Origin: Microbacterium terricola
GTDB taxonomy: Bacteria; Actinomycetota; Actinomycetes; Actinomycetales; Microbacteriaceae
NCBI RefSeq assembly: GCF_027943945.1
Contig: NZ_AP027141.1
Span: forward strand, 1,612,001-1,676,000
Length of the DNA stretch: 64,000 nt
Reading direction: 5' to 3'
Below are positions 8,077 through 17,567 of this stretch, piece by piece. The position numbers and the translations under genes are program-made. How positions within the stretch are numbered: position 1 is the first letter of the stretch; each line of letters opens with the position of its first letter. The notes beneath the pieces were generated by a model, which was given only the letters and a program-made list of their open reading frames with translations, did no database searches and was not told the DNA's origin.

Positions 8077-9125
8077 CCCGCACGGCCACGGCTCCACGAC
8101 GGCCCGCCCTCGCACCGAGGGCGGGCCGCCGCCGGGCCATGAGCATCGGTCTCAGCGTCGCCGCCCTCGTCGTGTGCATCGCGCTGTCGCTCGCCCTCGG
8201 GGCCCGCGACGTGAGCCTCTCCGACGTCTGGGACGGCCTGACGGACCCCTCGAACACCGCCATCTCCGCGATCGCGGTTCGCGAACGCATCCCCCGCACC
8301 GTGCTGGCGCTGCTCGCCGGTGCGGCACTCGGACTGTCCGGCGCCCTCATGCAGGCGCTCACCCGCAACCCGCTCGCCGACCCTGGCATCCTCGGCGTCA
8401 ACATGGGCGCCGCGCTCTTCGTCGTCGCCGGGATCGCGTATCTCGGCATCTCCACCCTCACCCAGTACCTGTGGCTCGCACTTCTCGGCGCCGCACTGGC
8501 GGCGGCCTTCGTGTACGCGGTCGGCGCCGTGGGCCGAGGTGGCCCGACCCCCATCAAGCTCGCGCTGGCCGGCGCGGCCATCAGCGCCGCCCTCTCCTCG
8601 CTGGTGAGCGCGATCCTGCTGCCGCGCCTCGAGGTGATGACGGTGTTCCGCTTCTGGCAGGTCGGCGGCGTCAGCGGCGCGGAGTGGAGCGCGATGGAGC
8701 AGGTCGCACCGTTCCTGCTCCTGTCCGCAGCCCTCGGCTTCGCCGTCGCCGGCCCGCTGAACGCGCTCGCCCTCGGTGACGAGGTCGCCGCCGGCCTCGG
8801 CGTCCGCGTCGGCCTCACGCGTCTGCTCGCCGCCATCGCCGGTGTCGTCCTGTGCGGCGCCGTGACGGCGGTCGCCGGGCCGATCGCCTTCGTCGGACTC
8901 ATGGTCCCGCACGCCGTGCGCCTGCTGATCGGACCGGACCAGCGCTGGGTGCTCCCCCTGTCAGCCGTGGGCGGCGCGGTGCTGCTCACCCTCGCCGACG
9001 TCATCGGCCGTCTGGCCGGACGCGCCGTCGGCGGAGGCGAGCTCGAGGCCGGCATCGTCACCGTGATCATCGGCGCCCCCGTGCTCATCGCGATCGCGCG
9101 CAGCTCGAAGGTGCGTGAACTGTGA
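8073..9125 (+). CDS. FecCD-family siderophore ABC transporter permease 1
   Basis: A 350-residue polytopic membrane protein of the FecCD/BtuC family. Hallmarks: RIPRTVLALLAGAALGLSGALMQALTRNPLADPGILGVNMGA and the late GPIAFVGLMVPHAVRLLIGPD loop that contacts the ATPase. The start is taken as the GTG at 8073, whose GTGA overlaps the stop of the binding protein and gives the usual length. An internal ATG at 8139 would also work but leaves a gap. Confidence 0.93.
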   Translation: MTRTATAPRRPALAPRAGRRRAMSIGLSVAALVVCIALSLALGARDVSLSDVWDGLTDPSNTAISAIAVRERIPRTVLALLAGAALGLSGALMQALTRNPLADPGILGVNMGAALFVVAGIAYLGISTLTQYLWLALLGAALAAAFVYAVGAVGRGGPTPIKLALAGAAISAALSSLVSAILLPRLEVMTVFRFWQVGGVSGAEWSAMEQVAPFLLLSAALGFAVAGPLNALALGDEVAAGLGVRVGLTRLLAAIAGVVLCGAVTAVAGPIAFVGLMVPHAVRLLIGPDQRWVLPLSAVGGAVLLTLADVIGRLAGRAVGGGELEAGIVTVIIGAPVLIAIARSSKVREL

Positions 9126-10201
9126 CCGCCACCGACACCGCCCGCCCGACGACGCCGGCCCCCGCCCGCCTCGACGGGACCCGGGCGCGCATCGCCGATG
9201 GCCGCGCGCGGCGCACCCGTCGGCGTCTCCTCGTGACGGTGGTGCTCTTCGTGGCCGTCGTCGCCCTCTTCATCACCATGGTCTCCGTCGGCAAGACGCT
9301 GTACTCGCTCGACGAGATCTGGCGCGTCATCCTCGGCGAGAAGGTGCCGGGCGCCTCCTTCACGGTCGGCACGCTGCGCCTCCCGCGCGCCGTCACCGGG
9401 GTGCTCGCGGGTATGGCGTTCGGCCTCGCCGGCTCGACGTTCCAGACCATGCTGCGCAACCCGCTCGCGAGCCCCGACATCATCGGCATCACGGCCGGGG
9501 CGAGCGCCGCGGCGGTGTTCGCGATCCTCGTGCTCGGCTGGAGCGGCCTCGGCGTCACCGTGCTGGCGCTGGTCGTCGGACTCGCCACCGCCCTGACCAT
9601 CTACCTCCTCGCCCGATCGCCCGACTCGGTCGGCGGGCGCTTCATCCTCATCGGCATCGGCATGGGCGCCCTGCTCGACGGCGTCGTGTCGTACCTGCTC
9701 CTGAAGGCCAGCGCCTGGGACATCCCCGTCGCGATGCGGTGGCTGACCGGCAGCCTCAACGGCTCGCGGTGGCAGGACCTCTTGCCGCTCCTGTGCGCCG
9801 TCGTGGTGCTCCTGCCTGTGCTGGTGGTGCTCGGCCGGAATCTGCGGATGCTGGAGCTCGGCGACGCCGCGGCCTCCTCGCTCGGCGTGCGCGTCGACGC
9901 CACCCGTGTCGCCCTGATCTTGTGCGCGGTGGCCCTCGCCGCGTTCGCCACGGCCACCACGGGCCCGATCGCCTTCGTGGCTTTCCTGGCCGGCCCCATC
10001 GCGGCGCGACTGGTAGGCCCCGGCAGCGCGACGGCGGTGCCCGCCGCGCTCACCGGCGCAGCGCTCGTGCTGGCTGCCGACCTGATCGGGCAGTTCGCGT
10101 TCGACACGTCGTTCCCCGTCGGTGTCATCACCGGCATCCTCGGCGCGCCCTTCCTCATCGCGCTGCTCATCCGCACGAACCGCAACGGAGGCTTCTCGTG
10201 A
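9122..10201 (+). CDS. FecCD-family siderophore ABC transporter permease 2
   Basis: A 359-residue second permease forming a heterodimeric channel with the preceding one. FecCD signatures are RLPRAVTGVLAGMAFGLAGSTFQTMLRNPLASPDIIGITAGAS and GPIAFVAFLAGPIAARLVG. It has about nine hydrophobic segments after an Arg-rich cytoplasmic start. The GTG start overlaps the upstream stop as GTGA, and the ATPase gene overlaps its own stop in the same way. Confidence 0.93.
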   Translation: MTATDTARPTTPAPARLDGTRARIADGRARRTRRRLLVTVVLFVAVVALFITMVSVGKTLYSLDEIWRVILGEKVPGASFTVGTLRLPRAVTGVLAGMAFGLAGSTFQTMLRNPLASPDIIGITAGASAAAVFAILVLGWSGLGVTVLALVVGLATALTIYLLARSPDSVGGRFILIGIGMGALLDGVVSYLLLKASAWDIPVAMRWLTGSLNGSRWQDLLPLLCAVVVLLPVLVVLGRNLRMLELGDAAASSLGVRVDATRVALILCAVALAAFATATTGPIAFVAFLAGPIAARLVGPGSATAVPAALTGAALVLAADLIGQFAFDTSFPVGVITGILGAPFLIALLIRTNRNGGFS

Positions 10202-11052
10202 CCGTCCAGCACACCCTCGAGGCGAACGCCCTCGTCGCCGGCTACGGGAATCGCACGATCGTGCACGGCATCGACCTGACCGTGCCGAGCGGCGCGATCA
10301 GCGTCATCATCGGTGCGAACGCCTGCGGCAAGTCGACGCTGCTGAAGACGATGGCCCGGCTCCTCACGCCCGAGGAGGGTGCGGTGGTGCTGGACGGTCG
10401 GCGGATCGACAGCATCCCGACGAAGGATCTCGCTCGCACGCTCGGACTGCTCCCCCAGTCTCCGATCGCACCGGAGGGCATCGCCGTGGCCGACCTGGTC
10501 GCCCGTGGCCGGCACCCGCACCAGAAGCTGTTCCGGTCCTGGTCCGCCGCGGACGAGGACGCGGTGGTCGCGGCTCTCGAAGCCACCGGCGTCGCGGAAC
10601 TGGCCGACGTCCCCGTCGACGAGCTGTCCGGCGGGCAGCGCCAGCGGGTCTGGATCGCGATGGCACTCGCGCAGGAGACGGGCGTGCTCCTGCTCGACGA
10701 GCCGACGACATTCCTGGACGTCACGCACCAGGTCGAGGTCCTCGACCTTCTCACCGACCTCAACCGCGCGTCCGGCACCACGATCGTGATGGTGCTCCAC
10801 GACGTCAACCTGGCCGCACGGTACGCGGACCACATCTTCGCGCTGCGCGGAGGCCGGCTTATCGCGAGCGGCGCACCGGGCGAGGTGCTCACCCGCGAGC
10901 TCATCCGCGAGGTCTACGAGCTCGACTCGCTCGTGATCGCCGACCCCGTCTCAGGTGCTCCGATGGTCCTGCCACGCGGCAGGCATCACGTCCGCGATGC
11001 GGCGTTCGGCGCCGCGCTCCCCCTGACCGATCCCACAGAACAGGCAGGCTGA
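10198..11052 (+). CDS. siderophore ABC transporter ATP-binding protein
   Basis: A 284-residue FecE/FepC-type ATPase powering import. Walker A is GANACGKSTL (Ala-Cys in place of the usual Gly-Ser), the signature is LSGGQRQRVWIAMALAQ, Walker B is VLLLDEPTTFLD, and the switch His is in MVLHDVNLA. The GTG start overlaps the permease stop by GTGA. It is the third such overlap in this operon, so expression should be tightly coupled. Confidence 0.95.
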   Translation: MTVQHTLEANALVAGYGNRTIVHGIDLTVPSGAISVIIGANACGKSTLLKTMARLLTPEEGAVVLDGRRIDSIPTKDLARTLGLLPQSPIAPEGIAVADLVARGRHPHQKLFRSWSAADEDAVVAALEATGVAELADVPVDELSGGQRQRVWIAMALAQETGVLLLDEPTTFLDVTHQVEVLDLLTDLNRASGTTIVMVLHDVNLAARYADHIFALRGGRLIASGAPGEVLTRELIREVYELDSLVIADPVSGAPMVLPRGRHHVRDAAFGAALPLTDPTEQAG

Positions 11053-11055
11053 ACC

Positions 11056-11955
11056 TTGGCTGGCGACTACTCCTTCTTCCGCGTGCGCGTCGCGCGCATC
11101 GCCGATGTGACCCCGAGCTTCCGGCGGTTCACGTTCGCCGGCGACGACCTCGCCGTCTACGGCGACCCCGGGTACGACCAGCGGATCAAGATCGTCTTCC
11201 CCACCGGGTCCGCGAGCCTCGACGACATGCCCGGGGGCGACGACTGGTACACCCTGTGGCGCGAGCTGCCGGAGGAGCGTCGGCCCCCGTTCCGCACGTA
11301 CACGACCCGTGCGGTTCGCCGGGACCCGCTCGAGGTGGACGTCGACATGGTCTCCCACGAGGTCTCCGGTCCCGCCTCCGCGTGGATCCAGGACGCGGTC
11401 GTCGGCGACGAGGTGCTGCTGCTCGCGCCGACGACGGCGCTGGAGGGCGTGAGCTTCGGCATCGACTTCGTGCCTCCCGCGCGCACGGAGAACTACCTCC
11501 TCGCCGGCGACGAGACCGCTGCCCCCGCGATCGCGGTGATCCTCGAGCAGCTGCCGCCCGAGGCCACCGGCGTCGTCGTCGTCGAGGTCCCCGATCCGGC
11601 CGACGCCGATTACCTTCCCGCCCACCCCGGCTTCGAGATGCTCGTCGCCGCGCGCGGCGCCGGCGACCGGCACGCGCACCTCGTCGCCGCGGTGCAGGAT
11701 GCGGCCGCCCGGCTCGCTCCGGCCGGTCGCGGCGCAGAGGTCGAGGAGGTCGACATCGACGAAGGCATCCTCTGGGAGGTCCCTCGGACGGCCAAGGGCG
11801 GCGCCGCGCTGAAGAGCGCCCCGCTGTACTCCTGGCTGGCGGGCGAGGCGGGCGCGATCAAGTCGCTGCGCCGCCACCTCGTCGCCGACCTCGGCGTCGA
11901 CCGCAGGGCGGTCGCGTTCATGGGCTACTGGCGTATGGGCCGCGCCGAGAACTGA
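11056..11955 (+). CDS. siderophore-interacting protein (FAD-dependent ferric-siderophore reductase)
   Basis: A 299-residue SIP/ViuB-family flavoprotein that releases iron in the cytoplasm by reducing ferric siderophore with NAD(P)H. The FAD-binding motif is visible in PFRTYTTRAVRRDP (~residue 76). The NAD(P)H domain includes NYLLAGDETAAPAIAVILEQLP, and the characteristic end is FMGYWRMG. It starts with TTG three bases after the ATPase stop, so it belongs to the iron operon. Confidence 0.93.
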   Translation: MAGDYSFFRVRVARIADVTPSFRRFTFAGDDLAVYGDPGYDQRIKIVFPTGSASLDDMPGGDDWYTLWRELPEERRPPFRTYTTRAVRRDPLEVDVDMVSHEVSGPASAWIQDAVVGDEVLLLAPTTALEGVSFGIDFVPPARTENYLLAGDETAAPAIAVILEQLPPEATGVVVVEVPDPADADYLPAHPGFEMLVAARGAGDRHAHLVAAVQDAAARLAPAGRGAEVEEVDIDEGILWEVPRTAKGGAALKSAPLYSWLAGEAGAIKSLRRHLVADLGVDRRAVAFMGYWRMGRAEN

Positions 11956-11980
11956 GCGGGCTCAGCCGCTCGGGCCTCGA

Positions 11981-13534
11981 TCAGCCCTTCCCGAGCAGCT
12001 TCTGCAGCTCGGCGAAGTCGGCCTCGGTCGGAGCGCCCTTGGCGGCGCCCAGGCCGAAGCCAGATCCCGCAGGCCCCTGCGGCGTCTGAGCGGCGATGCC
12101 GGCGTTCTCGGCCGCCCGCTTGGCCGGGTTGCCCGATCGCGAGCCCTTGGCCTTCTGCTGCTTGCCGCGCTTGCTCGATGCGCCCGGCTTGCCGCCCATG
12201 GGGCCCATGCCCGGAATGTTGGGGACACCGCCGCGGGCGACGGTCTTCATCATCTTCGCCGCCTGCTCGAAGCGCTGCACCAGCTGGTTGACGTCGGTCA
12301 CGGTCATGCCGGAGCCGCGCGCGATGCGCAGGCGCCGCGAGCCGTTCAGCACCTTGGGGTTGCGGCGCTCACCCGGCGTCATGGAGCGGATGATGGCCTC
12401 GGTGCGGTCGATCTCGCGCTCATCGAAGTCGTCGAGCTGCTGCTTCATCGAGCCCATGCCGGGGAGCATCCCCAGCATCTTCTTCATCGAGCCCATCTTC
12501 TTGAACTGCTGCATCTGCTCGAGGAAGTCCTCGAGCGTGAACTGGTCGGTCGCCAGCTTCTCGGCGACCTTGCGCGCCTCCTCCTCGTCGAAGGCGGACT
12601 GGGCCTGCTCGATGAGGGTGAGGATGTCGCCGAGGTCCAGGATGCGTGAGGCCATGCGGTCGGGGTGGAACGCCTCGAGGTCGTCCAGCCCCTCGCCGGT
12701 CGACGCGAAGATGATCGGGCGGCCGGTGACCGAGGCGACCGAGAGCGCCGCGCCGCCGCGGGCGTCGCCGTCGAGCTTCGACAGCACGACGCCGGTGAAG
12801 TCGACGCCCTCCTGGAAGGCCTTCGCGGTGTTCACCGCGTCCTGTCCGATCATCGCGTCGATGACGAACAGCACCTCGTCGGGCTGGATGGCCGCGCGGA
12901 TGTCGGCGGCCTCCTTCATCAGCGCCGCGTCGACGCCGAGGCGACCGGCCGTGTCGATGATGACGATGTCGTGCTGCTGGCGACGCGCGGTCTCCACGCC
13001 GGCACGGGCGACCTGCACGGCGTCGCCGACCCCGTTGCCCGGCTCGGGTGCGTAGATGGCCGCACCGGCCTGCTGCGCCACGACCTGGAGTTGGTTGACG
13101 GCGTTCGGCCGCTGCAGGTCGGCGGCGACGAGGAGCGGGGTGTGACCGTCCTTCTCGAGCATCTTGGCGAGCTTGCCGGCGAACGTGGTCTTGCCGGAGC
13201 CCTGGAGTCCCGCGAGCATGATCACGGTCGGCGCGGTCTTGGCGAACTGCAGGCGGCGCTGCTCGCCGCCGAGGATCGCGATGAGCTCCTCGTTGACGAT
13301 CTGGACGACCTGCTGCGCCGGGTTGAGCGCCCGGTTCACCTCGTCGCCGAGGGCGCGTTCGCGCACCTTCCCGGTGAACTCCTTGACGACGACCAGCGCG
13401 ACGTCCGCGTCGAGCAGCGCGCGCCGGATCTCCCGGACCGTGCCGTCGATGTCCGCGGGGGTGAGCTGCCCCTTCTTGCGGAGGTTGCGGAAGGTCTCGG
13501 TGAGCCGGTTGGAGAGGGTGCCGAAAGTCGCCAT
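11981..13534 (-). CDS. ffh: signal recognition particle protein Ffh
   Basis: A 517-residue SRP54 GTPase that recognises signal sequences on nascent chains and docks with FtsY. N domain at residues ~1-90. The G domain shows GLQGSGKTTFAGKL (G1), DTAGRL (G3) and GVVLSKLDGDARGGA. The Met/Gly-rich M domain (~330-450) shows KKMLGMLPGMGSMKQQ and SMTPGERRNP. The C-terminus is basic, then Gly/Ala-rich. A TAAACT hexamer nine bases before the ATG may be its -10. Confidence 0.97.
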   Translation of the reverse strand: MATFGTLSNRLTETFRNLRKKGQLTPADIDGTVREIRRALLDADVALVVVKEFTGKVRERALGDEVNRALNPAQQVVQIVNEELIAILGGEQRRLQFAKTAPTVIMLAGLQGSGKTTFAGKLAKMLEKDGHTPLLVAADLQRPNAVNQLQVVAQQAGAAIYAPEPGNGVGDAVQVARAGVETARRQQHDIVIIDTAGRLGVDAALMKEAADIRAAIQPDEVLFVIDAMIGQDAVNTAKAFQEGVDFTGVVLSKLDGDARGGAALSVASVTGRPIIFASTGEGLDDLEAFHPDRMASRILDLGDILTLIEQAQSAFDEEEARKVAEKLATDQFTLEDFLEQMQQFKKMGSMKKMLGMLPGMGSMKQQLDDFDEREIDRTEAIIRSMTPGERRNPKVLNGSRRLRIARGSGMTVTDVNQLVQRFEQAAKMMKTVARGGVPNIPGMGPMGGKPGASSKRGKQQKAKGSRSGNPAKRAAENAGIAAQTPQGPAGSGFGLGAAKGAPTEADFAELQKLLGKG

Positions 13535-13546
13535 GATGGGGCAAGT

Positions 13547-14047
13547 TTACGCGAGGGATGCGGGCGCCCCGAGCACCGCGCGAAGCTCCTCCTTCGCTCG
13601 CGCATAGCGGCCCCGCGCGGTGGACGCGGGGATCGCCAGCACCTCGGCCGCCTCGGCGAGACTCAACCGCTCCCAGTGCACGAGCCGCACGAGTTCGGCG
13701 AGATCCGGATCCATCCGTGCGATCGCGTCACGGACCTCGGCGCCGTCGTCGGCGCCGGGCGCGACCGCATCCGTCGCCAGGTCACCGCGGATGCGGTCGG
13801 CCAGCGCCCACCGCCGGCGGGTGCCCCGCGCGTGGTTCAGCAGCGTGCCGCGGGCGATGCCGAAGAGCCACATCCTGGCGCGCTCCGGCTCGACGGGAAG
13901 GTCGTCCATTCGGCGCCACGCGACCACCATCGTCTCGCCGAGCAGGTCGGGGGCGTCATCGAGGCCGACGCGTCGCTGGAGGTAGGCGAGGAGATCGGGG
14001 GATGCCGCTGCCAGCGCCGCCGTGAGCCGCCGGTCGTCGCGGCTCAC
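13547..14047 (-). CDS. sigma-70 family (ECF-like) RNA polymerase sigma factor
   Basis: A 166-residue protein with region 2 at ~20-85 (LLAYLQRRVG...LLGETMVVAWRRMDDLP...RMWLFGIARGTLLNHAR) and region 4 at ~110-160 (DLAELVRLVHWERLSLAEAAEVLAIPASTARGRYARAKEELR). I took the GTG at 14047, which overlaps the stop of the upstream membrane protein gene as GTGA; a longer open frame upstream is Arg/Pro-rich noise. The partner gene upstream may be its anti-sigma factor. The target regulon is unknown. Confidence 0.88.
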   Translation of the reverse strand: MSRDDRRLTAALAAASPDLLAYLQRRVGLDDAPDLLGETMVVAWRRMDDLPVEPERARMWLFGIARGTLLNHARGTRRRWALADRIRGDLATDAVAPGADDGAEVRDAIARMDPDLAELVRLVHWERLSLAEAAEVLAIPASTARGRYARAKEELRAVLGAPASLA

Positions 14048-14724
14048 GACCCGGCGCCCGGCACATAGGGCTGCCCGTCGAGGTCGAGGCACTGGATCCC
14101 CCCGACGCGTTCGGTGCCGGCCAGGCGGTCGTCGGGGATGCGGTAGCCGGCATGCCGGAGCGCCTGCGTCTCGAGGTCGCCGACGACCCACTCCCACGCC
14201 ATCCACTCCGCCGCCCAGGCGCGATGCTCGATCTCATCTGCACGCTCTGCGGGGGTGAGGACGGACATGTCCGCGCCGGGATCGGCGGCCGACTCCGCCG
14301 CCAGATCGGCGAGGTGCTCGCGCATCGCGGGCAGGAGCGGCGTCGCCGCGGCGACGACATCCGTCGAGCGATACCAGTCCTCGAGCGTGCGGTTGACCTC
14401 GGCGACGAACGCGGCGTCCGAGCCGCCCGAGTACGGCGAGAACCGCAGCTCGCAGGCGAATCCGTTCGGCATCGTGAACGGCACCGCCCCAACCGGATGC
14501 TGCGCCCAGGGCCCCCAGCTGAACCCGTCGGTCGCCGCGGCGACGCCGGCACCGCTGACGAGCACGACCGCGAGCACGCCCGAGACGAGGGCGATCCGTC
14601 GCCGCCTCGGCCGGGGACGCTCCGCGCGCGCCTCCGCGATCATGGTCGCCAGCTCCGCGTCACGCGGTGCACGCGTCGCGGGGGCGGAGCGATCGAGCAG
14701 ATCGTCGAGCAGGTCGGGGGTCAT
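14044..14724 (-). CDS. single-pass membrane protein, putative anti-sigma partner
   Basis: A 226-residue protein of no family I recognise. A cytoplasmic N-terminal segment (~1-42), with basic PRPRRRR just before the membrane, is followed by one transmembrane helix (~43-63, IALVSGVLAVVLVSGAGVAA). The extracytoplasmic domain has two cysteines (FACELRF, GIQCLDLD) that could form a disulfide. It is co-transcribed with, and overlaps, the sigma factor gene, which is the reason to suspect an anti-sigma or regulatory role. It has no zinc anti-sigma HxxxCxxC motif. Confidence 0.75.
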   Translation of the reverse strand: MTPDLLDDLLDRSAPATRAPRDAELATMIAEARAERPRPRRRRIALVSGVLAVVLVSGAGVAAATDGFSWGPWAQHPVGAVPFTMPNGFACELRFSPYSGGSDAAFVAEVNRTLEDWYRSTDVVAAATPLLPAMREHLADLAAESAADPGADMSVLTPAERADEIEHRAWAAEWMAWEWVVGDLETQALRHAGYRIPDDRLAGTERVGGIQCLDLDGQPYVPGAGS

Positions 14725-14789
14725 GGTGCCTCCATCGTCAGGGGTGTCTCACCCCGTACGTGTCCGGCATCGGGCGTTTCGTCCCCGCG

Positions 14790-15776
14790 TCACTCCTGGT
14801 CGAGCTCCTGGAAGATCGTGAGCTGCAGGTCGGCGGGTCCGCGAAGACGCGCGTTGAGCGAGCGCCACGGCGTCTCGCGGACTGATGCCTCGACCGTCGC
14901 GCCGGCCGCGGCGAGGCGCTCGACGGCGGCGGCAGTGTCCGGGACCTCCAGTCCGAGGCGCAGACGCTCGCTCGGGGCGTCCCCGTCGGTCTCCACGCCG
15001 TCGATGAACGCGACCTGGGCCGGATTGGCGATCTCGAGGGTCGCCCTGCCTGCATCGAGGATCGCGACCCGCGCGCCGCCGTCCGCCTCGTACGCCTCGG
15101 ACTGCGGCATCCCGACGACGTCGCGGTAGAACGCGAGCGCGCCGTCGAAGTCGTCCGCCTGCACGACGAGCCGCAGCTGCCGCACCGCCCCGCCCGGGTG
15201 CGGCACCAGCGCGAGCGCGGTGCGGACGAGGTCGGCGAGGTCCGTGCGACCCGCCCCGCTCTCCGCCCAGCGCCACACGGCCGCGAGCAGGGCGCCCGCG
15301 TATGCCGCGGCCGCCACGTCGGACGCGAGCCCGGCGGCGCCGACGGCGCCGTCTGTGCTGTCTGTGCTGTCTGTGCTGTCGCGGGCCAGCCTCGCCGAGA
15401 CGGCCCGCTCCAGTCGCCGCTGCCGCACGGCGCGCTCCCGCTCGAGCTCGGCGTCCAGGCCCATGATGTCGGCGTTCGCGATCGCGAGGGCCAGGCTGTC
15501 GGGCGCGAACCCGATCGTGAGCGCACGGAGGACTTCGGCGACGGGCGCGTCCGACCCGGTGAGGTCGGCGGCGACCGCATCCAGGCGCTCATCGAACGAG
15601 CCCCAGAGCACGTCCGCCTTGGATGAGAAGTAGTTGAAGAAGCTGGACCGGCTCACACCCGCTCTGCGCGTGATGTCGCCGACGGAGGTGGCCTCATAGC
15701 CCTGCTCCAGGAACAGCTCGCACGCGGCCTCGGCCAGGGTCTCGCGCGACGAGGCCTTCGGTCGTCCCACTGTCAT
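14790..15776 (-). CDS. TetR-family regulator fused to a VOC (glyoxalase-like) domain
   Basis: A 328-residue fusion. Residues ~8-60 are a TetR DNA-binding domain ([46 protein letters not shown]). A TetR ligand/dimer region follows to ~190. Residues ~200-325 resemble a VOC/glyoxalase domain ([24 protein letters not shown]...[24 protein letters not shown]). [12 protein letters not shown] linker comes from a 9-bp DNA repeat. The VOC part may sense or modify a small ligand. Start ATG with TACGCT six bases upstream, a leaderless arrangement. No linked target gene is obvious. Confidence 0.88.
   Translation of the reverse strand: MTVGRPKASSRETLAEAACELFLEQGYEATSVGDITRRAGVSRSSFFNYFSSKADVLWGSFDERLDAVAADLTGSDAPVAEVLRALTIGFAPDSLALAIANADIMGLDAELERERAVRQRRLERAVSARLARDSTDSTDSTDGAVGAAGLASDVAAAAYAGALLAAVWRWAESGAGRTDLADLVRTALALVPHPGGAVRQLRLVVQADDFDGALAFYRDVVGMPQSEAYEADGGARVAILDAGRATLEIANPAQVAFIDGVETDGDAPSERLRLGLEVPDTAAAVERLAAAGATVEASVRETPWRSLNARLRGPADLQLTIFQELDQE
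15351..15377. repeat. in-frame 9-bp direct repeat (three perfect copies)
   Basis: GTCTGTGCT occurs three times head-to-tail inside the TetR-VOC gene and encodes the D-S-T repeats of its inter-domain region on the minus strand. Perfect DNA identity suggests recent slippage. Copy-number change would keep frame. Confidence 0.85.
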
Positions 15777-15862
15777 GGGTCCAGCGTAGGGCGGCGCCGG
15801 GGTACGGCCGTCGGGCGTATTGTTGGATCGCGTCCAGTAACCCGGTCGAAGGGAATCGCATC

Positions 15863-16501
15863 GTGCTCGAGATCGACACCGTCGGGCTGTCGCCCGACCT
15901 CGTGCCCTACCAGCAGGGATGGGAGCTCCAGCGGCGCGTGCACGCGGACGTCGTCGCAGGAACCCGCGACGACACGCTCCTGCTCATGGAGCACGAGCCG
16001 GTCTACACCGCCGGCGCGCGTACGGCACGGCACGAGCGGCCGACCGACGGCACGCCGGTCGTCGATGTCGACAGGGGCGGCAAGATCACCTGGCACGGCC
16101 CCGGCCAGCTGGTCGGCTATCCGATCGTGCGCCTGCCCGAGCCCATCGACGTAGTCGCGCACGTGCGCACGCTGGAGCATCTGCTGATCGAGGTCCTCCG
16201 CGAGCACGGGGTCGACGGGTATCGCGTCGAGGGGCGCAGCGGCGTCTGGGTGCGCCGCCCGCTGTCGGAGGACAAGGTCGCCGCCATCGGGGTGCGGGTG
16301 CAGCGCGGCGTCACGATGCACGGCTTCGCGCTCAACTGCGACAACTCGCTGGCGGCGTTCGCCGGGATCGTCCCGTGCGGGATCTCGGATGCCGGAGTCA
16401 CGACCGTCAGCGAGGTCACAGCCCGCCGGCTCTCCCCCGCCGACGTCCTGCCCACCGTCGCGAGGGTCTTCCGTGCGGCCTACGCAGGGGTCGCCGCATG
16501 A
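15863..16501 (+). CDS. lipB: lipoyl(octanoyl) transferase
   Basis: A 212-residue cytoplasmic enzyme that moves octanoate from acyl carrier protein to lipoyl domains. Conserved: [52 protein letters not shown] (Lys) and [16 protein letters not shown] (catalytic Cys). GTG start with AAGGGA upstream. Its stop overlaps the lipA start as ATGA. Confidence 0.96.
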   Translation: MLEIDTVGLSPDLVPYQQGWELQRRVHADVVAGTRDDTLLLMEHEPVYTAGARTARHERPTDGTPVVDVDRGGKITWHGPGQLVGYPIVRLPEPIDVVAHVRTLEHLLIEVLREHGVDGYRVEGRSGVWVRRPLSEDKVAAIGVRVQRGVTMHGFALNCDNSLAAFAGIVPCGISDAGVTTVSEVTARRLSPADVLPTVARVFRAAYAGVAA

Positions 16502-17523
16502 GCGGCTGTGCGACCGGCCCAGCCGCCACTCCGCCGACCGGAGGCCGCCGGCTCCTGCGCCTGGAGGTGCGCAACGCCGAGACCCCGATCGAGCGCAAGC
16601 CCGAGTGGATCAGGACGAAGGCGAGGATGGGGCCCGAGTACCAGGCTCTGCAGGCGCTGGTGAAGACCGAACAGCTGCACACGGTCTGCCAGGAGGCCGG
16701 CTGCCCCAACATCTACGAGTGCTGGGAGGATCGCGAGGCCACCTTCCTCATCGGCGGCTCGCAGTGCACGCGCCGCTGCGACTTCTGCCAGATCGACACG
16801 GGCAAGCCTGCCGACTACGACACGGACGAGCCGCGACGGGTCGCCGAGAGCGTCGCGCGGATGCAGCTGCGGTACGCGACGGTGACGGGTGTCGCCCGCG
16901 ACGACCTGCCGGACGGCGGAGCCTGGCTGCACGCCGAGACCGTGCGGCGCATCCACGCGGACAATCCGGGCACCGGCGTGGAGCTCCTCGCGACCGACTT
17001 CAACGGCGATCCCGCCCTGCTCGCCGACGTGTTCGACGCCCGGCCCGAGGTCTTCGCGCACAACGTCGAGACCGTGCCCCGCATCTTCAAGCGGATCCGC
17101 CCCGCGTTCCGCTACGAGCGCTCGCTCGACGTGCTCACGCAGGCGCGCGGCGCCGGCCTCATCACGAAGTCGAATCTCATCCTCGGCATGGGCGAGGAGC
17201 CCGAGGAGGTCGTCCAGGCGCTGCGCGACCTGCACGATGCCGGCACCGACATCATCACGATCACGCAGTATCTGCGTCCGTCACCCCGGCATCTTCCGGT
17301 CGCCCGATGGGTCACCCCGGCCGAGTTCGTCTCGGTCAAGGAGGAGGCGGAGCGGATCGGGTTCCTCGGGGTGCTCGCCGGCCCGCTGGTGCGGTCGTCC
17401 TACCGCGCGGGGCGTCTGTGGGCCCAGTCGATGATCTCGAAGGGACGCGACATCCCGCCGCAGCTCGGGCACCTCGCCCGCGACATCGTCCAGGCCGGCG
17501 ACGGATTCGCACAGGCTGTCTGA
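16498..17523 (+). CDS. lipA: lipoyl synthase
   Basis: A 341-residue radical-SAM enzyme inserting two sulfurs into octanoyl groups made by LipB. The auxiliary cluster motif is [12 protein letters not shown] (C-x4-C-x5-C). The radical-SAM motif is CTRRCDFCQ (C-x3-C-x2-C). The C-terminal conserved [10 protein letters not shown] is present. The ATG overlaps the lipB stop by four bases, which fixes the start. Confidence 0.97.
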   Translation: MSGCATGPAATPPTGGRRLLRLEVRNAETPIERKPEWIRTKARMGPEYQALQALVKTEQLHTVCQEAGCPNIYECWEDREATFLIGGSQCTRRCDFCQIDTGKPADYDTDEPRRVAESVARMQLRYATVTGVARDDLPDGGAWLHAETVRRIHADNPGTGVELLATDFNGDPALLADVFDARPEVFAHNVETVPRIFKRIRPAFRYERSLDVLTQARGAGLITKSNLILGMGEEPEEVVQALRDLHDAGTDIITITQYLRPSPRHLPVARWVTPAEFVSVKEEAERIGFLGVLAGPLVRSSYRAGRLWAQSMISKGRDIPPQLGHLARDIVQAGDGFAQAV

Positions 17524-17567
17524 GCGCGGCTGCTGACACCGCGATGGCCGTTCCCTAGATTGAGGGG

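Noticed and set aside
5350..8115. 921-codon minus-strand open frame spanning three genes
   Set aside because: It crosses rpsP, the YbdK-type gene and the siderophore lipoprotein antisense, with no domain of its own.
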